A DNA stretch of 64,000 bases from Sulfurospirillum sp. UBA4058 (GCA_002382085.1 DFZK01000004.1:1-64000); one strand, 5' to 3'. Positions 24,180 to 33,979 are shown, counted from the first letter of the stretch. A program made the numbers and translations. Notes: generated by a model not told the origin, from the sequence alone.

Positions 24180-25315
24180 AAGTCGTTTCGGCAATCGATT
24201 CGTTTAAAGGATGCGCGAGCTCTTTGGAACTCTCTTCATGGGTTCGAGAGGCGATTTTAGAGGTTTTTCCCGATGCTAACGTGCACTCTTGCATTATAGC
24301 CGACGGCGGAGAAGGGATGATCGACGCGATCCTTGCCAACGTTGAGGGCGAACGCTTTACATGTAAGGTTCATGATCCTTTAATGCGCCCCATTGAAGCG
24401 CACTACGCTATCTTAAAAGACGGTACGACCGCGATTATCGAGATGGCGCAAGCCGCAGGGTTGCCTTTGGTTCAAACGTCGCAGCGAAATCCGTTATTAA
24501 CGACGACGTACGGCGTGGGAGAACTCATTCGCGATGCACTGGCACGAGGATGTAAAAAGTTAATTATCGGGCTTGGCGGAAGTGCAACCAACGATGCGGG
24601 GATCGGAATGCTTCACGCTTTGGGGTTTCGCTTTCTCGACCGTGAAGGTCGCGTGCTTTTTCAAGGCGGAGAGGTGTTGGAAAAAATCCACACGATCGAT
24701 CGAAGCGGGGCGTTAAAGGCCCTAGAATCGTGCGAGTTTATTGCCGCCTGCGACGTGGAAAACCCGATGATCGGTATCAACGGTAGTGCGCATGTTTATG
24801 CGGCGCAAAAAGGGGCAGACGCGTCGATGATAGAGCGTTTGGAATCGGGTATGCAACATTTTGTGCAATGCCTTGAGGAGGCATTGGGACGCAACGTCGC
24901 GACGCAAAAAGGTTCCGGAGCCGCCGGCGGCATCGGCGGGGGATTGTGTGCTTTTTTACATGCGCGTTTAACGCCCGGAATCGAAATTTTATTGGACGAG
25001 ATGCATTTTGACGCACTGATCGAAGATGCCGATCTCGTCATCAGCGGGGAAGGGCGTATCGACGCGCAATCGTTGATGGGCAAAGTGCTAAGCGGCGTTT
25101 CCAAACGGTGTCAAAAAGCGCATGTTCCGCTTATTGCCTTGGGCGGCGGTATCGACGACGCATTGGAAGAACATGACGGAATCGACGCGCTTTTTTCGAT
25201 TATGCGTTATCCGATGCGTTTGGAAGAGGCGATGGATAAAACCAAGGCGCAAAAGCTAACGCAACAAAGCGTTAAAGAAATTTTTCGGCTGATTCAAGCC
25301 GTGCGACGAAAGTAG
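24176..25315 (+). CDS. Glycerate kinase (GarK/GlxK family)
   Basis: The product has 379 residues, the normal length. It phosphorylates D-glycerate, giving 2-phosphoglycerate in most GarK/GlxK enzymes. Signatures: SAIDSFKGCASSLE at the start, ADGGEGMIDAI, IGLGGSATNDAGIGML (nucleotide/substrate loop) and GSGAAGGIGGGL. The start overlaps the ogt stop by 4 bases. The product fits into lower glycolysis, with enolase encoded at 43100 on the same window but not in the same operon. Confidence 0.92.
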   Translation: MKVVSAIDSFKGCASSLELSSWVREAILEVFPDANVHSCIIADGGEGMIDAILANVEGERFTCKVHDPLMRPIEAHYAILKDGTTAIIEMAQAAGLPLVQTSQRNPLLTTTYGVGELIRDALARGCKKLIIGLGGSATNDAGIGMLHALGFRFLDREGRVLFQGGEVLEKIHTIDRSGALKALESCEFIAACDVENPMIGINGSAHVYAAQKGADASMIERLESGMQHFVQCLEEALGRNVATQKGSGAAGGIGGGLCAFLHARLTPGIEILLDEMHFDALIEDADLVISGEGRIDAQSLMGKVLSGVSKRCQKAHVPLIALGGGIDDALEEHDGIDALFSIMRYPMRLEEAMDKTKAQKLTQQSVKEIFRLIQAVRRK

Positions 25316-25319
25316 AATA

Positions 25320-26645
25320 ATGAAATACCAAGAGTTGGTTTTACTGGACGATTTTTTACGACAATACCGCAAAATATCGTCGATTCATCGAGTGGACGAT
25401 AGCGTGCTTCGCATCGTTTTCGAATCGGGCGAGCCTTTGTTTATCGATCTTTCGCGTAACGATTCGTATCTCTTTTACAAAAGCGACTTTAAACAGTCCA
25501 AACGTTACACGGCACCTTTTGACGTATTGTTGAACAAACGTTTTGCCAACGCGACGATCGAAAGGATCGCGGTTGAAAAAAATAATCGTATTTTACGTTT
25601 ACATGTCAGGGCAAATTCAAGTTATAAAGCTCTTGTAACGACCTTACAGTTGGAGTTTACGGGACGCAATACCAACGCGATTTTGTTGGACGAAAACGAA
25701 GTCGTACTGGAAGCATTGCGACACATCGACCCGAGCGTTTCGTTTCGAAGCGTCAAAGTGGGCGAAATCTTGGAAAAACTGCCGCCCAAAGAGATGAAAG
25801 AAAAGCCGTTTGTTTTGGAAGAGCCTTTTGAGGAGTATTTGAAACATGCTTATGAAAAAAGGTTACATGTAAAGCTTTCCGAGCTGAAAAATCAAAAAAT
25901 CGCGCACTTACGTAAAAAAATCGACACTTTAGACGCGGCAATCGCAACATTGGAAAACGAAGACGAGCTTTTAGCGCAAAGTACGCAGGCGCAAACCCAA
26001 GCATCGATCGTGCTTGCCAACTTGCATACGGTCAAAGCGTATCAAGAAAAAGTGCGTTTGTACGATTTTGAGGGGAACGAAGTCGACATCGAATTACCCT
26101 TGGCGCATTCGCCTCAGCACGCCGCCAATCTTTTGTTCAAAAAATCGAAAAAATTGCGGCAAAAAGCACTTTCGATCCATCGACAACAAGAAAATCTTGC
26201 GGAGAAAAAGCTCTTTTTAGAACGCATGGTCAGCGTCGTCGCAGCGGCGCGCGACGTGGAAGAGATCGGTATTTTGACGCCGAAAGTAACGAAAAGCAAA
26301 CAAAAAGGGGACGATAAAAACTACGAGACGTTCTTTTTAGAAGGGTATCGTATTTTGCTCGGCAAAAACGAGAAAGGCAATATTACACTTTTACAAGAGG
26401 CGAAAAAGAGCGATATTTGGTTACATGTCAAAGACGTTCCGTCCGCACATGTGATTATCTGTACCGAAAAACAGAGCGTTCCCGAGACGGTTTTGGTCTT
26501 TGCCGCCAAAGTGTGCGTCGATTTTAGTATGACGCAAAAAGGCGGTTATTTGGTCGATTATACTCCGCGCAAAAACGTCAAACCGTATGATGGAGCGAAT
26601 GTTGCTTACGAAACGTATCAGACGCTTAAAATTTATAAAGAGTGA
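25320..26645 (+). CDS. NFACT-domain protein (RqcH/FbpA-like)
   Basis: The product has 441 residues, shorter than the about 570 of Bacillus RqcH. Domains: NFACT-N (1-170), a coiled coil (about 180-310) and NFACT-R (330-435) with IWLHVKDVPSAHVII and a final VDYTPRKNVKPYDGANVAY. RqcH binds stalled 50S-peptidyl-tRNA and adds C-terminal alanine tails. The position of its Asp-Arg pair seems to be Asn-Arg here (EKNNRILRL), which might affect tailing. It lies 4 bases after the glycerate kinase gene. Confidence 0.85.
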   Translation: MKYQELVLLDDFLRQYRKISSIHRVDDSVLRIVFESGEPLFIDLSRNDSYLFYKSDFKQSKRYTAPFDVLLNKRFANATIERIAVEKNNRILRLHVRANSSYKALVTTLQLEFTGRNTNAILLDENEVVLEALRHIDPSVSFRSVKVGEILEKLPPKEMKEKPFVLEEPFEEYLKHAYEKRLHVKLSELKNQKIAHLRKKIDTLDAAIATLENEDELLAQSTQAQTQASIVLANLHTVKAYQEKVRLYDFEGNEVDIELPLAHSPQHAANLLFKKSKKLRQKALSIHRQQENLAEKKLFLERMVSVVAAARDVEEIGILTPKVTKSKQKGDDKNYETFFLEGYRILLGKNEKGNITLLQEAKKSDIWLHVKDVPSAHVIICTEKQSVPETVLVFAAKVCVDFSMTQKGGYLVDYTPRKNVKPYDGANVAYETYQTLKIYKE

Positions 26646-26755
26646 ATTTTCGGCTTAAGAAAACGTAATTAAAAGGGGAAAAGAGCGATTGACGTGCCGT
26701 AACGGCTGAAACGGGGGCGTTTTTAAATGCCCGTTACACGCATTGGGAGGCGAAC

Positions 26756-27067
26756 ATGGCGGTAGGTCCCATCGGTAGTCTGATTTACGCAAATCAGATG
26801 ATGCACATTCAAGCCTCGAAAGAGGCGGATTATAACAGCAATGCGCAGATGCAGCAAGTCTTAGCGGCGGCGATGCAAAACGAAAAAGAAGAGATCGTCC
26901 AAGAAGTGCGCCCTGCCGAAGAGAGTTATAAGATCGATCCCGAAAACGAGCATGAGCGTCAAAAGAGCGACGAAGAGCAAGCACAACACCGTGAAGAACA
27001 CGCCAAAGAATCCCAAGAGGATGAAGAGGTGCCGTTGCATCAAGGTCTTTTAGATGTCAAAGCTTAA
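26756..27067 (+). CDS. Small acidic hypothetical protein
   Basis: The product has 103 residues. The N-terminus (MAVGPIGSLIYANQMMHIQASK) is hydrophobic/ordered, the rest is a highly charged, low-complexity Glu/Gln/His tail likely to be disordered. No signal peptide and no known domain. The ribosome site is GGGAGG. The gap 26646-26755 holds a short GGGC...GCCC hairpin near 26713-26730. Function unknown; possibly a small adaptor. Confidence 0.6.
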   Translation: MAVGPIGSLIYANQMMHIQASKEADYNSNAQMQQVLAAAMQNEKEEIVQEVRPAEESYKIDPENEHERQKSDEEQAQHREEHAKESQEDEEVPLHQGLLDVKA

Positions 27068-27122
27068 CTTCACGTCCGCTTTGCTATGATTCGTGAACAT
27101 AAAATCGACATAAAGAGTACTT

Positions 27123-27887
27123 ATGAACTTTAAAGCGTTGTACGAAACCAATAAAGAACGCGTCGTCACGGGATTTGGCATGTTGGCACTCGCCGTCGTG
27201 ATTGCTTTTATCAATAGTACGCTATTGACGTGGGCAATTTTGGGCGTGATGTATCTGTTCGCGTTTCATGAAGCGATGGCACTTTTTAACGTGAAAGACG
27301 TAAAGCTTTACGTTTATGCCGTCGTATTGTGGCTCGCGGCGTTTTTTTACCCGAATCCCGATGATTTGGTGTACCTCTCTCTCGTGCTTTATTTGGCGGT
27401 AATGGCGTACCGCAAAGAGGTCGACTATAAACTGCTGGCACCGTTTTTTTACCCTTCGATTTCGATGTTGTTTTTATATACGCTCTATCATGATTTCGGT
27501 ATGAGCGTCTTAGTTTGGTTAGTCATTATCGTGGCATTAACGGATACGGGAGCGTATTTTGTCGGCAAAAGTATCGGCAAAACGCCTTTTAGCGCAACGT
27601 CTCCGAACAAAACATGGGAAGGTTTTTTCGGCGGAGTCGGTATCGCAACCGTTGCGGGAGCATTGTACGGTACGCTTTTCGTGCCCTTATGGCTTTCGTT
27701 GAGTATTGCATTATTAACATCGGTTGCATCGATTTTCGGCGATTTGTTTGAGAGCTATTTGAAACGCGAAGCAGACGTCAAAGACAGCGGCACGTTATTT
27801 CCGGGGCACGGAGGAATGTTGGATCGCTTGGACGGCTACTTTTTCGGCGTCGTCGTGATGGTCATTTTGCTTCGAGGACTCGCATAG
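27123..27887 (+). CDS. cdsA: Phosphatidate cytidylyltransferase
   Basis: The product has 254 residues with about seven membrane helices. It makes CDP-diacylglycerol from phosphatidate and CTP for all phospholipids. Signatures: ALTDTGAYFVGKSIGKTPFS, SPNKTWEGFFGG and the C-terminal CDS motif KDSGTLFPGHGGMLDRLDG. dxr starts directly after its stop, so the two are co-transcribed. Confidence 0.94.
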   Translation: MNFKALYETNKERVVTGFGMLALAVVIAFINSTLLTWAILGVMYLFAFHEAMALFNVKDVKLYVYAVVLWLAAFFYPNPDDLVYLSLVLYLAVMAYRKEVDYKLLAPFFYPSISMLFLYTLYHDFGMSVLVWLVIIVALTDTGAYFVGKSIGKTPFSATSPNKTWEGFFGGVGIATVAGALYGTLFVPLWLSLSIALLTSVASIFGDLFESYLKREADVKDSGTLFPGHGGMLDRLDGYFFGVVVMVILLRGLA

Positions 27888-28955
27888 ATGGTTATATTAG
27901 GCTCTACCGGCTCTATCGGCGTCAATGCGCTGATCATTGCGGAGCGTTTTAACGTTTACGTCGAAGCGTTGGTCGCCGGAAAAAATATCGCGCTTTTGAA
28001 CGAACAGATCGAAAAATTTCATCCCGAATACGTTGCGATTAGTGATCCTAAAGATCGCCCGCTAGTTAAACACGCACACGTGTTTATCGGCAAAGAGGGG
28101 ATTTTAGAGCTTTTGGGTAAGTGTAAAAGCCATATCGTCTTGAATGCCTTGGTCGGCTTTGTCGGTTTAGCTCCGAGTATTGAAGCGTTGCGTTTAGGCA
28201 AACAGCTTGCCCTTGCCAATAAAGAATCTTTAGTCGTGGCAGGACATCTTTTAGATACCGCGCGTATTACGCCGATCGATAGCGAACACTTCGGCTTATG
28301 GTATTTGCAGGGCAAACGTCCCGTGACGCGCATGACCATTACCGCAAGCGGCGGTGCGTTTCGCGATACGCCGCTCGAAGCTTTGCCTCGTATGTCGTTT
28401 CAAGATGCGTTGAAGCATCCCAATTGGAGTATGGGCGCGAAAATTACGATCGACAGTGCGAGCATGACCAATAAACTCTTCGAACTGTTAGAAGCGCGTT
28501 GGCTTTTCGGGTGTGAAAATCTCGACGCGATGATCGAACCCAGCTCACTGATTCACGCTTTTGTGAGCTTTAAAGACGGTAGTACGACCGCACACTTGGC
28601 ACAGGCGGATATGAAACTTCCTATCGCCTTTGCGATGTTGGGAGAGGTCAAAGAGGAGATTCTTCCTCCGCTTGATATACGTACGCTTCAAGGCTTTTCG
28701 TTCCAAGCGATTGATCCGAGACGTTATCCGATTTGGGAAATTAAAGAAGAAATTTTAGCCAACCCCACGCGAGGCGTCGTCATTAACGCCGCGAATGAAG
28801 TGGGCATTACGAAATTTTACAACCGCGAAATCAACATCGTCGAATTGGCGGAATTGAGCAAAAAGGCATTTGCTCATTTTCAAGGGGTCTCTCCGAGTAA
28901 TTTACAAGAAGTTTTTGAGATCGATCGCGAAGTACGAGCTTTTTGTCTACGCTAA
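27888..28955 (+). CDS. dxr: 1-deoxy-D-xylulose 5-phosphate reductoisomerase
   Basis: The product has 355 residues, somewhat shorter than the E. coli enzyme (398), as usual in Campylobacterota. It makes 2-C-methyl-D-erythritol 4-phosphate, the committed isoprenoid step. Signatures: GSTGSIGVNAL for NADPH, ALANKESLVVAG, and TASGGAFRDTPLE for the active-site loop. ATG follows the cdsA TAG at once. The cdsA-dxr pairing is common. Confidence 0.94.
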   Translation: MVILGSTGSIGVNALIIAERFNVYVEALVAGKNIALLNEQIEKFHPEYVAISDPKDRPLVKHAHVFIGKEGILELLGKCKSHIVLNALVGFVGLAPSIEALRLGKQLALANKESLVVAGHLLDTARITPIDSEHFGLWYLQGKRPVTRMTITASGGAFRDTPLEALPRMSFQDALKHPNWSMGAKITIDSASMTNKLFELLEARWLFGCENLDAMIEPSSLIHAFVSFKDGSTTAHLAQADMKLPIAFAMLGEVKEEILPPLDIRTLQGFSFQAIDPRRYPIWEIKEEILANPTRGVVINAANEVGITKFYNREINIVELAELSKKAFAHFQGVSPSNLQEVFEIDREVRAFCLR

Positions 28956-29000
28956 ATCTGAAAAATCGTGTGTGAAAAAATCTATCGCAAAGAGGTGTGA

Positions 29001-30254
29001 ATGCTAAGTCGTACCGACTATAACTTTCGACTTAAAGACAGTATTATCGGGCTTCAGTTCTTATTTGTTGCCTTTGGGGCATTGGTGTTGGTACCGATCC
29101 TCACGGGGCTTGATCCTAACGTGGCATTGTTTACCGCGGGTCTTGGGACGCTTTTATTTCAATTAACGACGCGTGAGCAAATTCCTCCGATTTTTCTTGC
29201 ATCGTCGTTTTCGTTTATCGCGCCGATTATTTACGGGCTCAAAACGTGGGGCTTACCCGGAACGTTGTGCGGTCTTGCGGCGGCGGGAATTTTCTACCTT
29301 TTTCTGAGCATTCTCGTTCGTTTAAAAGGAACGGAATTTTTGCATAAAATTTTTCCGGCGGTGGTAGTCGGTCCCGTCATTATGACGATCGGTTTGATCC
29401 TCTCACCGGTAGCGGTCAATATGGCGATGGGAAAAACGGGAGACGGAGCTATCGTTCTCGTACCGCTTCATCAAGCGATGGCGGTTTCGTCTGCGGCATT
29501 ATTGGTGACGTTATTAGTCGCGCTTTTGGGCAAAGGCGTGCTCCGATTGTTGCCTATTTTATGCGGTATCGTCGCGGGATATGGCGTTTCCTTGCTTTTA
29601 GGCATCGTCAATTTCGATGCGGTTGCTAAGGCTTCATGGTTTGCGATTCCCCATTTCGTATTTCCCGAGTGGAACGCGGAAGCGATCATTTATATTTTAC
29701 CGATAGCCATCGCTCCGGCGGTCGAACATGTCGGCGGTATTTTAACGATCAGTAACGTAACGAAGACGGATTATTTGAAAAAACCGGGTCTCAAAACGAC
29801 GCTTTTAGGCGATGCGATCGCGACCAGCGCAGCTTCTTTGCTTGGAGGACCGCCGAATACGACCTATTCGGAAGTAACGGGAGCCGTGACCATCACGAAA
29901 GCGTTTAATCCCGCGATTATGACGTGGGCGGCGGTTTTTGCGATTGTTTTGGCGTTTGTCGGAAAACTCGGCGGGCTTTTAGCGACGATCCCCGTGCCCG
30001 TTATGGGCGGTATTTTACTGTTGCTTTTCGGCATTATCGCTTCTATCGGTATCGGTACGATGGTACGCGAAAAAGTCGATATGAATAACCCGCGCAATAT
30101 GATTATCGTCTCGATGATCTTAGTCCTCGCCATCGGCGGTATGGTCGTCGATATGGGCGGCGTTGCGTTTAGCGGCATCGGCTTGGGTGCTATCGTCGGC
30201 ATCGTACTTAACATCGTTTTACCGCAAGGGCATTACGTTAACGAACACGAATAA
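29001..30254 (+). CDS. Uracil-xanthine permease (NCS2 family)
   Basis: The product has 417 residues with about 12-14 membrane segments, mostly hydrophobic. NCS2 signatures: IAIAPAVEHVGGILTIS, with the substrate-binding Glu, then GDAIATSAASLLGGPPNTTYSE. The nearest relatives are UraA-type uracil transporters. It is an H+-coupled importer in the inner membrane. The next gene, an alanine symporter, starts 16 bases later. Confidence 0.9.
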   Translation: MLSRTDYNFRLKDSIIGLQFLFVAFGALVLVPILTGLDPNVALFTAGLGTLLFQLTTREQIPPIFLASSFSFIAPIIYGLKTWGLPGTLCGLAAAGIFYLFLSILVRLKGTEFLHKIFPAVVVGPVIMTIGLILSPVAVNMAMGKTGDGAIVLVPLHQAMAVSSAALLVTLLVALLGKGVLRLLPILCGIVAGYGVSLLLGIVNFDAVAKASWFAIPHFVFPEWNAEAIIYILPIAIAPAVEHVGGILTISNVTKTDYLKKPGLKTTLLGDAIATSAASLLGGPPNTTYSEVTGAVTITKAFNPAIMTWAAVFAIVLAFVGKLGGLLATIPVPVMGGILLLLFGIIASIGIGTMVREKVDMNNPRNMIIVSMILVLAIGGMVVDMGGVAFSGIGLGAIVGIVLNIVLPQGHYVNEHE

Positions 30255-30270
30255 ATCATAAGGAAGAGGA

Positions 30271-31602
30271 ATGGAGTTTATTGAAAAAATCGTATCAACG
30301 CTTTCAGGTATCGTATGGGGTGCTCCCATGCTTATTTTATTGGTTGGAACCGGGCTTTATTTGACGATCATCTTAAAAGGGATGCAGTTTTGGGCATTGC
30401 CGCACGCGATGAAGTTGATTTTTCACAAAGAACATGACGGCGAAGGCGAAATTAGCCATTTTGCGGCGTTAATGACGGCATTGGCGGCAACGGTGGGCAT
30501 CGGTAATATCGTCGGTGTCGCAACCGCGATTTCGCTTGGAGGACCGGGTGCCGTATTTTGGATGTGGATGACGGGTTTGGTGGGTATGGCGACCAAATAT
30601 TCCGAAGCGGTTTTAGCGGTCAAATACCGTCAACATAGCCACCATCACGGCTTTAAAGGCGGACCGATGTACTACTTAACGTACGGTCTCAATATGCCGA
30701 AACTCGGTCTTGCGTTTGCGCTTTTTACGGCATTGGCGGCATTTGGGATCGGTAATATGACGCAAGCTAATGCGGTGGCAACGATTTTGGAGACGCAAAT
30801 GAGCGTTCCGACGTGGGTCACGGGCGTCGTGCTTTTAACGTTGACGGCGGTCGTTATTTTAGGAGGGATCAAATCTATCGGACGTTTTACGTCGTTTCTC
30901 GTTCCGTTTATGATTTTGGTGTACGTTACGGTTTCGTTGATCATTTTATTTATGAATCTCGATAAACTACCGCATGCTTTTAGTCTCATTTTTTACCATG
31001 CGTTTAATCCGATTGCCGCAGGCGGCGGATTTATCGGAGCGACGATGGCGGCGGCGATTCGCTACGGCGTGGCGCGCGGTGTTTTTTCAAACGAATCGGG
31101 GTTGGGTTCCGCACCGATTGCGGCGGCGGCGGCAAAAACGAACGATCCGGTACGTCAAGCACTCGTCAGTATGACGCAAACGTTTATCGATACGTTGGTG
31201 GTTTGTTCTATGACCGCATTGATTATTCTTATTTCCCCGTTTTGGCAAGAGGGTGTGAGTCCAGGGCTCTTGACGATGAAAAGCTTTGAACTTTACTTAG
31301 GATCATTCGGTACGATTGTCGTGGTCATCTCGACGGTGTTGTTTGCGTATTCGACGATTTTGGGATGGAGTTATTACGGCGAAAAAGCATTTGAGTACCT
31401 TTTGGGCGAACGCTTTATTCGTTTATACCGCGTTTTATTTATTGCCGGCGTTATGGTCGGGTCGATGATGAAACTCGAGTTTGTATGGAACTTCTCGGAT
31501 TTGATGAACGGTATGATGGCGATTCCCAATTTGGTTGCGCTTTTATTGCTTTCCAAAGTGATTGCGAGCGAAAGTAAACGCTATTTTGAGAGTTTGAAGT
31601 AG
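30271..31602 (+). CDS. Sodium:alanine symporter (AGCS family)
   Basis: The product has 443 residues with about 10-11 membrane segments. AGCS signatures: GNIVGVATAISLGGPGAVFWMW, KGGPMYYL and FSNESGLGSAPIAAAAA. Members take up alanine or glycine with Na+. It lies between the uracil permease and a phosphoesterase, all on the plus strand and closely spaced, so they may be one operon of uptake functions. Confidence 0.92.
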   Translation: MEFIEKIVSTLSGIVWGAPMLILLVGTGLYLTIILKGMQFWALPHAMKLIFHKEHDGEGEISHFAALMTALAATVGIGNIVGVATAISLGGPGAVFWMWMTGLVGMATKYSEAVLAVKYRQHSHHHGFKGGPMYYLTYGLNMPKLGLAFALFTALAAFGIGNMTQANAVATILETQMSVPTWVTGVVLLTLTAVVILGGIKSIGRFTSFLVPFMILVYVTVSLIILFMNLDKLPHAFSLIFYHAFNPIAAGGGFIGATMAAAIRYGVARGVFSNESGLGSAPIAAAAAKTNDPVRQALVSMTQTFIDTLVVCSMTALIILISPFWQEGVSPGLLTMKSFELYLGSFGTIVVVISTVLFAYSTILGWSYYGEKAFEYLLGERFIRLYRVLFIAGVMVGSMMKLEFVWNFSDLMNGMMAIPNLVALLLLSKVIASESKRYFESLK

Positions 31603-31608
31603 AGTAAA

Positions 31609-32730
31609 ATGTTTCGTCTCTCCTTTGCCTTAGCCGCCGTTGCGGTTTTAACGTTGATAAACCTCTATACGTATCGGAGGTTTTTACGACGCTTAGAGCT
31701 TTTCGCGCGCTTTGGTAAAGGACTCTTGTGGGGGACGATTGCGGTAACGCTTTGTGAAATTCTCTATTTTGCGGTGTTACGCCTCGATGCCCTCAATCCG
31801 CTTCTTTTCGGACTCTTCTCTTCGCTCGTCGGTATCTCCTTTATGCTCTTTTGCGTGGCGATCGTGTACGATTTGATTCATGTTCCGTACGCGAAAATTC
31901 CGCACGATTATTCCAGACGTCTTTTTGTTAAAACGGTGCTCGACGTAACGATGTTGCTTTTGGCGTTTTCGTATATGTTGAAAGGCTTTATCAACGGCTT
32001 TAAGGCCCCCGTTTTGAACGAGAAAGAGGTTTTTATCGACGGACTGGGCGAAGAATTAAGGGTCGTACAGCTAAGCGACGTGCATTTGGGTAAAAGCTTG
32101 GGTAAAACATTTTTGGACGCGTTGGTTTCGCAAATCAATACGTTGAATGCCGATATCGTCGTTATTACGGGTGATTTGGTCGATATGCCCGTTGCAAATA
32201 TCGGCAATCAATTGGAGAGCTTGCGAACGCTTAAGAGTCGTTTCGGAGTCTATTTCGTTCCGGGGAATCATGAGTATTTTTACGGAGTGCATACGATCAT
32301 GGAGCATTTGGAGGCTTTGGGCGTCAAGGTGCTGAAAAATCGATCGGTTATCATCGATGAACGTATCAATCTCGTGGGCGTAACCGATATGATGGGAAAA
32401 CGTTTTGATTTTTTACCGCCCGATTTGCCGCAAGCTTTCTTACATGTCAGAAACGATTTGCCGACCGTTTTACTCTCGCATCAGCCTAAAATCGTTCAAG
32501 ATTTACAAGATGAAAAGGTCGATTTGATTATCAGCGGGCATACGCACGGCGGACAGATTTTCCCGTTCGGACTTTTGGTACTTTTAGATCAGCCTTATTT
32601 AAGCGGTTTGTACCGCCATTCCACCCAAACGCAAATTTTCGTCAGTAACGGAGCAGGCTATTGGGGCCCGCCGGTACGCGTTATGGCACCGAGTGAGATA
32701 GCACTCTTGAGGTTAAAGGCAACGGTATGA
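31609..32730 (+). CDS. Membrane-anchored metallophosphoesterase
   Basis: The product has 373 residues. The N-terminal 130 residues hold about four membrane helices, then the calcineurin-like phosphoesterase domain: LSDVHLGKS, ITGDLVDM, GNHEYFY, LSHQP and SGHTHGGQ, with all five metal-site motifs intact. It resembles YaeI-type enzymes, which hydrolyse phosphodiesters or pyrophosphates; the substrate here is unknown. The stop overlaps the next start by 4 bases (ATGA). Confidence 0.9.
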   Translation: MFRLSFALAAVAVLTLINLYTYRRFLRRLELFARFGKGLLWGTIAVTLCEILYFAVLRLDALNPLLFGLFSSLVGISFMLFCVAIVYDLIHVPYAKIPHDYSRRLFVKTVLDVTMLLLAFSYMLKGFINGFKAPVLNEKEVFIDGLGEELRVVQLSDVHLGKSLGKTFLDALVSQINTLNADIVVITGDLVDMPVANIGNQLESLRTLKSRFGVYFVPGNHEYFYGVHTIMEHLEALGVKVLKNRSVIIDERINLVGVTDMMGKRFDFLPPDLPQAFLHVRNDLPTVLLSHQPKIVQDLQDEKVDLIISGHTHGGQIFPFGLLVLLDQPYLSGLYRHSTQTQIFVSNGAGYWGPPVRVMAPSEIALLRLKATV

Positions 32731-33266
32731 GATTTTTTTGGATCATCGCATGTGCGGTTTTTTTCGCCGGATGTAGCGCAAAGGTTGAGGCTTTACATGT
32801 AGAACCGCAAAACGTGGCGCAATTAACGTCGGATTTGCAAACTTTAGGCGATAGCGTCGAGTATAGCGAAGCGCGTCTTTTTGCTTATGAGGCATTGTCG
32901 TATCCGCAAACTTTGGCGGAACGTTACGGTTTGGTCTACCCTCCGAGCCTTCACAATCTTTTGATCAATACGGGACTTAAAGATCGCGGGCTTTGTTATC
33001 AATGGAGTGAAGATATGATGGTGCATCTGAAAAATTTGCGCCTTCAAAGTTTTGATTTACGTTGGGGCGTTGCCAACAAAGGGGAGTTGAACGAACACAA
33101 TTCGGTGGTCGTCGTGGCAAAAGGCGGTGCGTTTCAAACGGGTATTTTAATCGACCCGTGGCGACATTCGGGCGTTTTGTATTGGGCGAAAGTGTCGGAA
33201 GATCCGGAGTATCGATGGGTAGAAAATCCTTCTCGAAGCCGTTACTTCGGTACGATTACGCAGTAA
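32727..33266 (+). CDS. Lipoprotein with a possible papain-like Cys-His-Asp active site
   Basis: The product has 179 residues. A lipobox FAGC (Cys at residue 16) follows MRFFWIIACAVF, so it should be lipid-anchored. The mature domain has GLCYQWSED, NEHNSVVV and LIDPWRHSG, a Cys...His...Asp order and spacing like NlpC/P60, transglutaminase or related papain-fold hydrolases. I recognise the pattern but not the family, and activity is an inference. It overlaps the phosphoesterase by 4 bases. Confidence 0.6.
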   Translation: MRFFWIIACAVFFAGCSAKVEALHVEPQNVAQLTSDLQTLGDSVEYSEARLFAYEALSYPQTLAERYGLVYPPSLHNLLINTGLKDRGLCYQWSEDMMVHLKNLRLQSFDLRWGVANKGELNEHNSVVVVAKGGAFQTGILIDPWRHSGVLYWAKVSEDPEYRWVENPSRSRYFGTITQ

Positions 33267-33867
33267 GCGTTTTTTTCAGAATAATACGAATCACGCTGGC
33301 GCGTCCGACATGTTGCGTTCCTTCGTTGAGCATAACGATCTCTTGAGAGAGCTTGAGCACTTTGCACGGCAGGCGTTTAATCCACGCAATAATAGCGTTA
33401 ATATCATAGAGTAACAGTGCGTTTTTCGGCCCGCCGCTGTTAAAATGAATTTGACTTTCGCTGAAAAGCTCGGCGATAAAAATCCCCTCCGGAATCAATG
33501 CGGCAACGGCTTTTTCGAAAAGCATCGCTTGTTCATTTTTGGCTAGATCCAAGTACGTGCAAACGACGGCGTCGTAGACAGGCTCGGGTTGCCAATATTC
33601 CAATAACGTATGGCGCGTTTTGATGCCTACGTAGTGCTCTTTGGCGCGTTTTCGTAATTTGGACAATGCAACATCGGAAGCATCGAGAGCTTCGACGCTT
33701 AAGCCTAAATCGGCAAGATAGACCGCATTGCGACCCTCGCCTTCGCCTAAGCAGATGCATCGTTTCGCGTGTAGCAAGAGATCGACATGTTCTTTGATAA
33801 AGGCATTGGGTGCTTCGCCGTAGATCATTTGGGCGGTTTGAAATTTTTCATTCCAAAATGCTTGCAT
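33256..33867 (-). CDS. Class I SAM-dependent methyltransferase (TehB-like)
   Basis: The product has 203 residues. It starts like many small TehB-type proteins (MQAFWNEKFQTAQMIYGEAPN). SAM motif I is ICLGEGEGRNAVYLA, with VEALDAS as motif II and VVCTYLDL as motif III. The substrate is unknown; some relatives act on tellurite or thiols. AAAGGAAG precedes the ATG. It converges on the lipoprotein gene (11-base overlap). Confidence 0.85.
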   Translation of the reverse strand: MQAFWNEKFQTAQMIYGEAPNAFIKEHVDLLLHAKRCICLGEGEGRNAVYLADLGLSVEALDASDVALSKLRKRAKEHYVGIKTRHTLLEYWQPEPVYDAVVCTYLDLAKNEQAMLFEKAVAALIPEGIFIAELFSESQIHFNSGGPKNALLLYDINAIIAWIKRLPCKVLKLSQEIVMLNEGTQHVGRASVIRIILKKTLTA

Positions 33868-33937
33868 CGACTTCCTTTTGTGACGTTAAAATTATTGTAA
33901 CACAATTTAAATCAATGCAATCCTTTTTGAAGCGCGT

Positions 33938-33943
33938 TATAAT
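33938..33943 (+). promoter_or_regulatory. Probable -10 box (TATAAT) of the fmdE operon
   Basis: A perfect TATAAT, no clear -35. A start near 33950 would give a leader of about 225 bases that contains the entire tandem repeat at 33980-34161. Confidence 0.5.
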
Positions 33944-33979
33944 AAACTTCTCGCAAAATGAGTTTTACAAGCAACAAAG

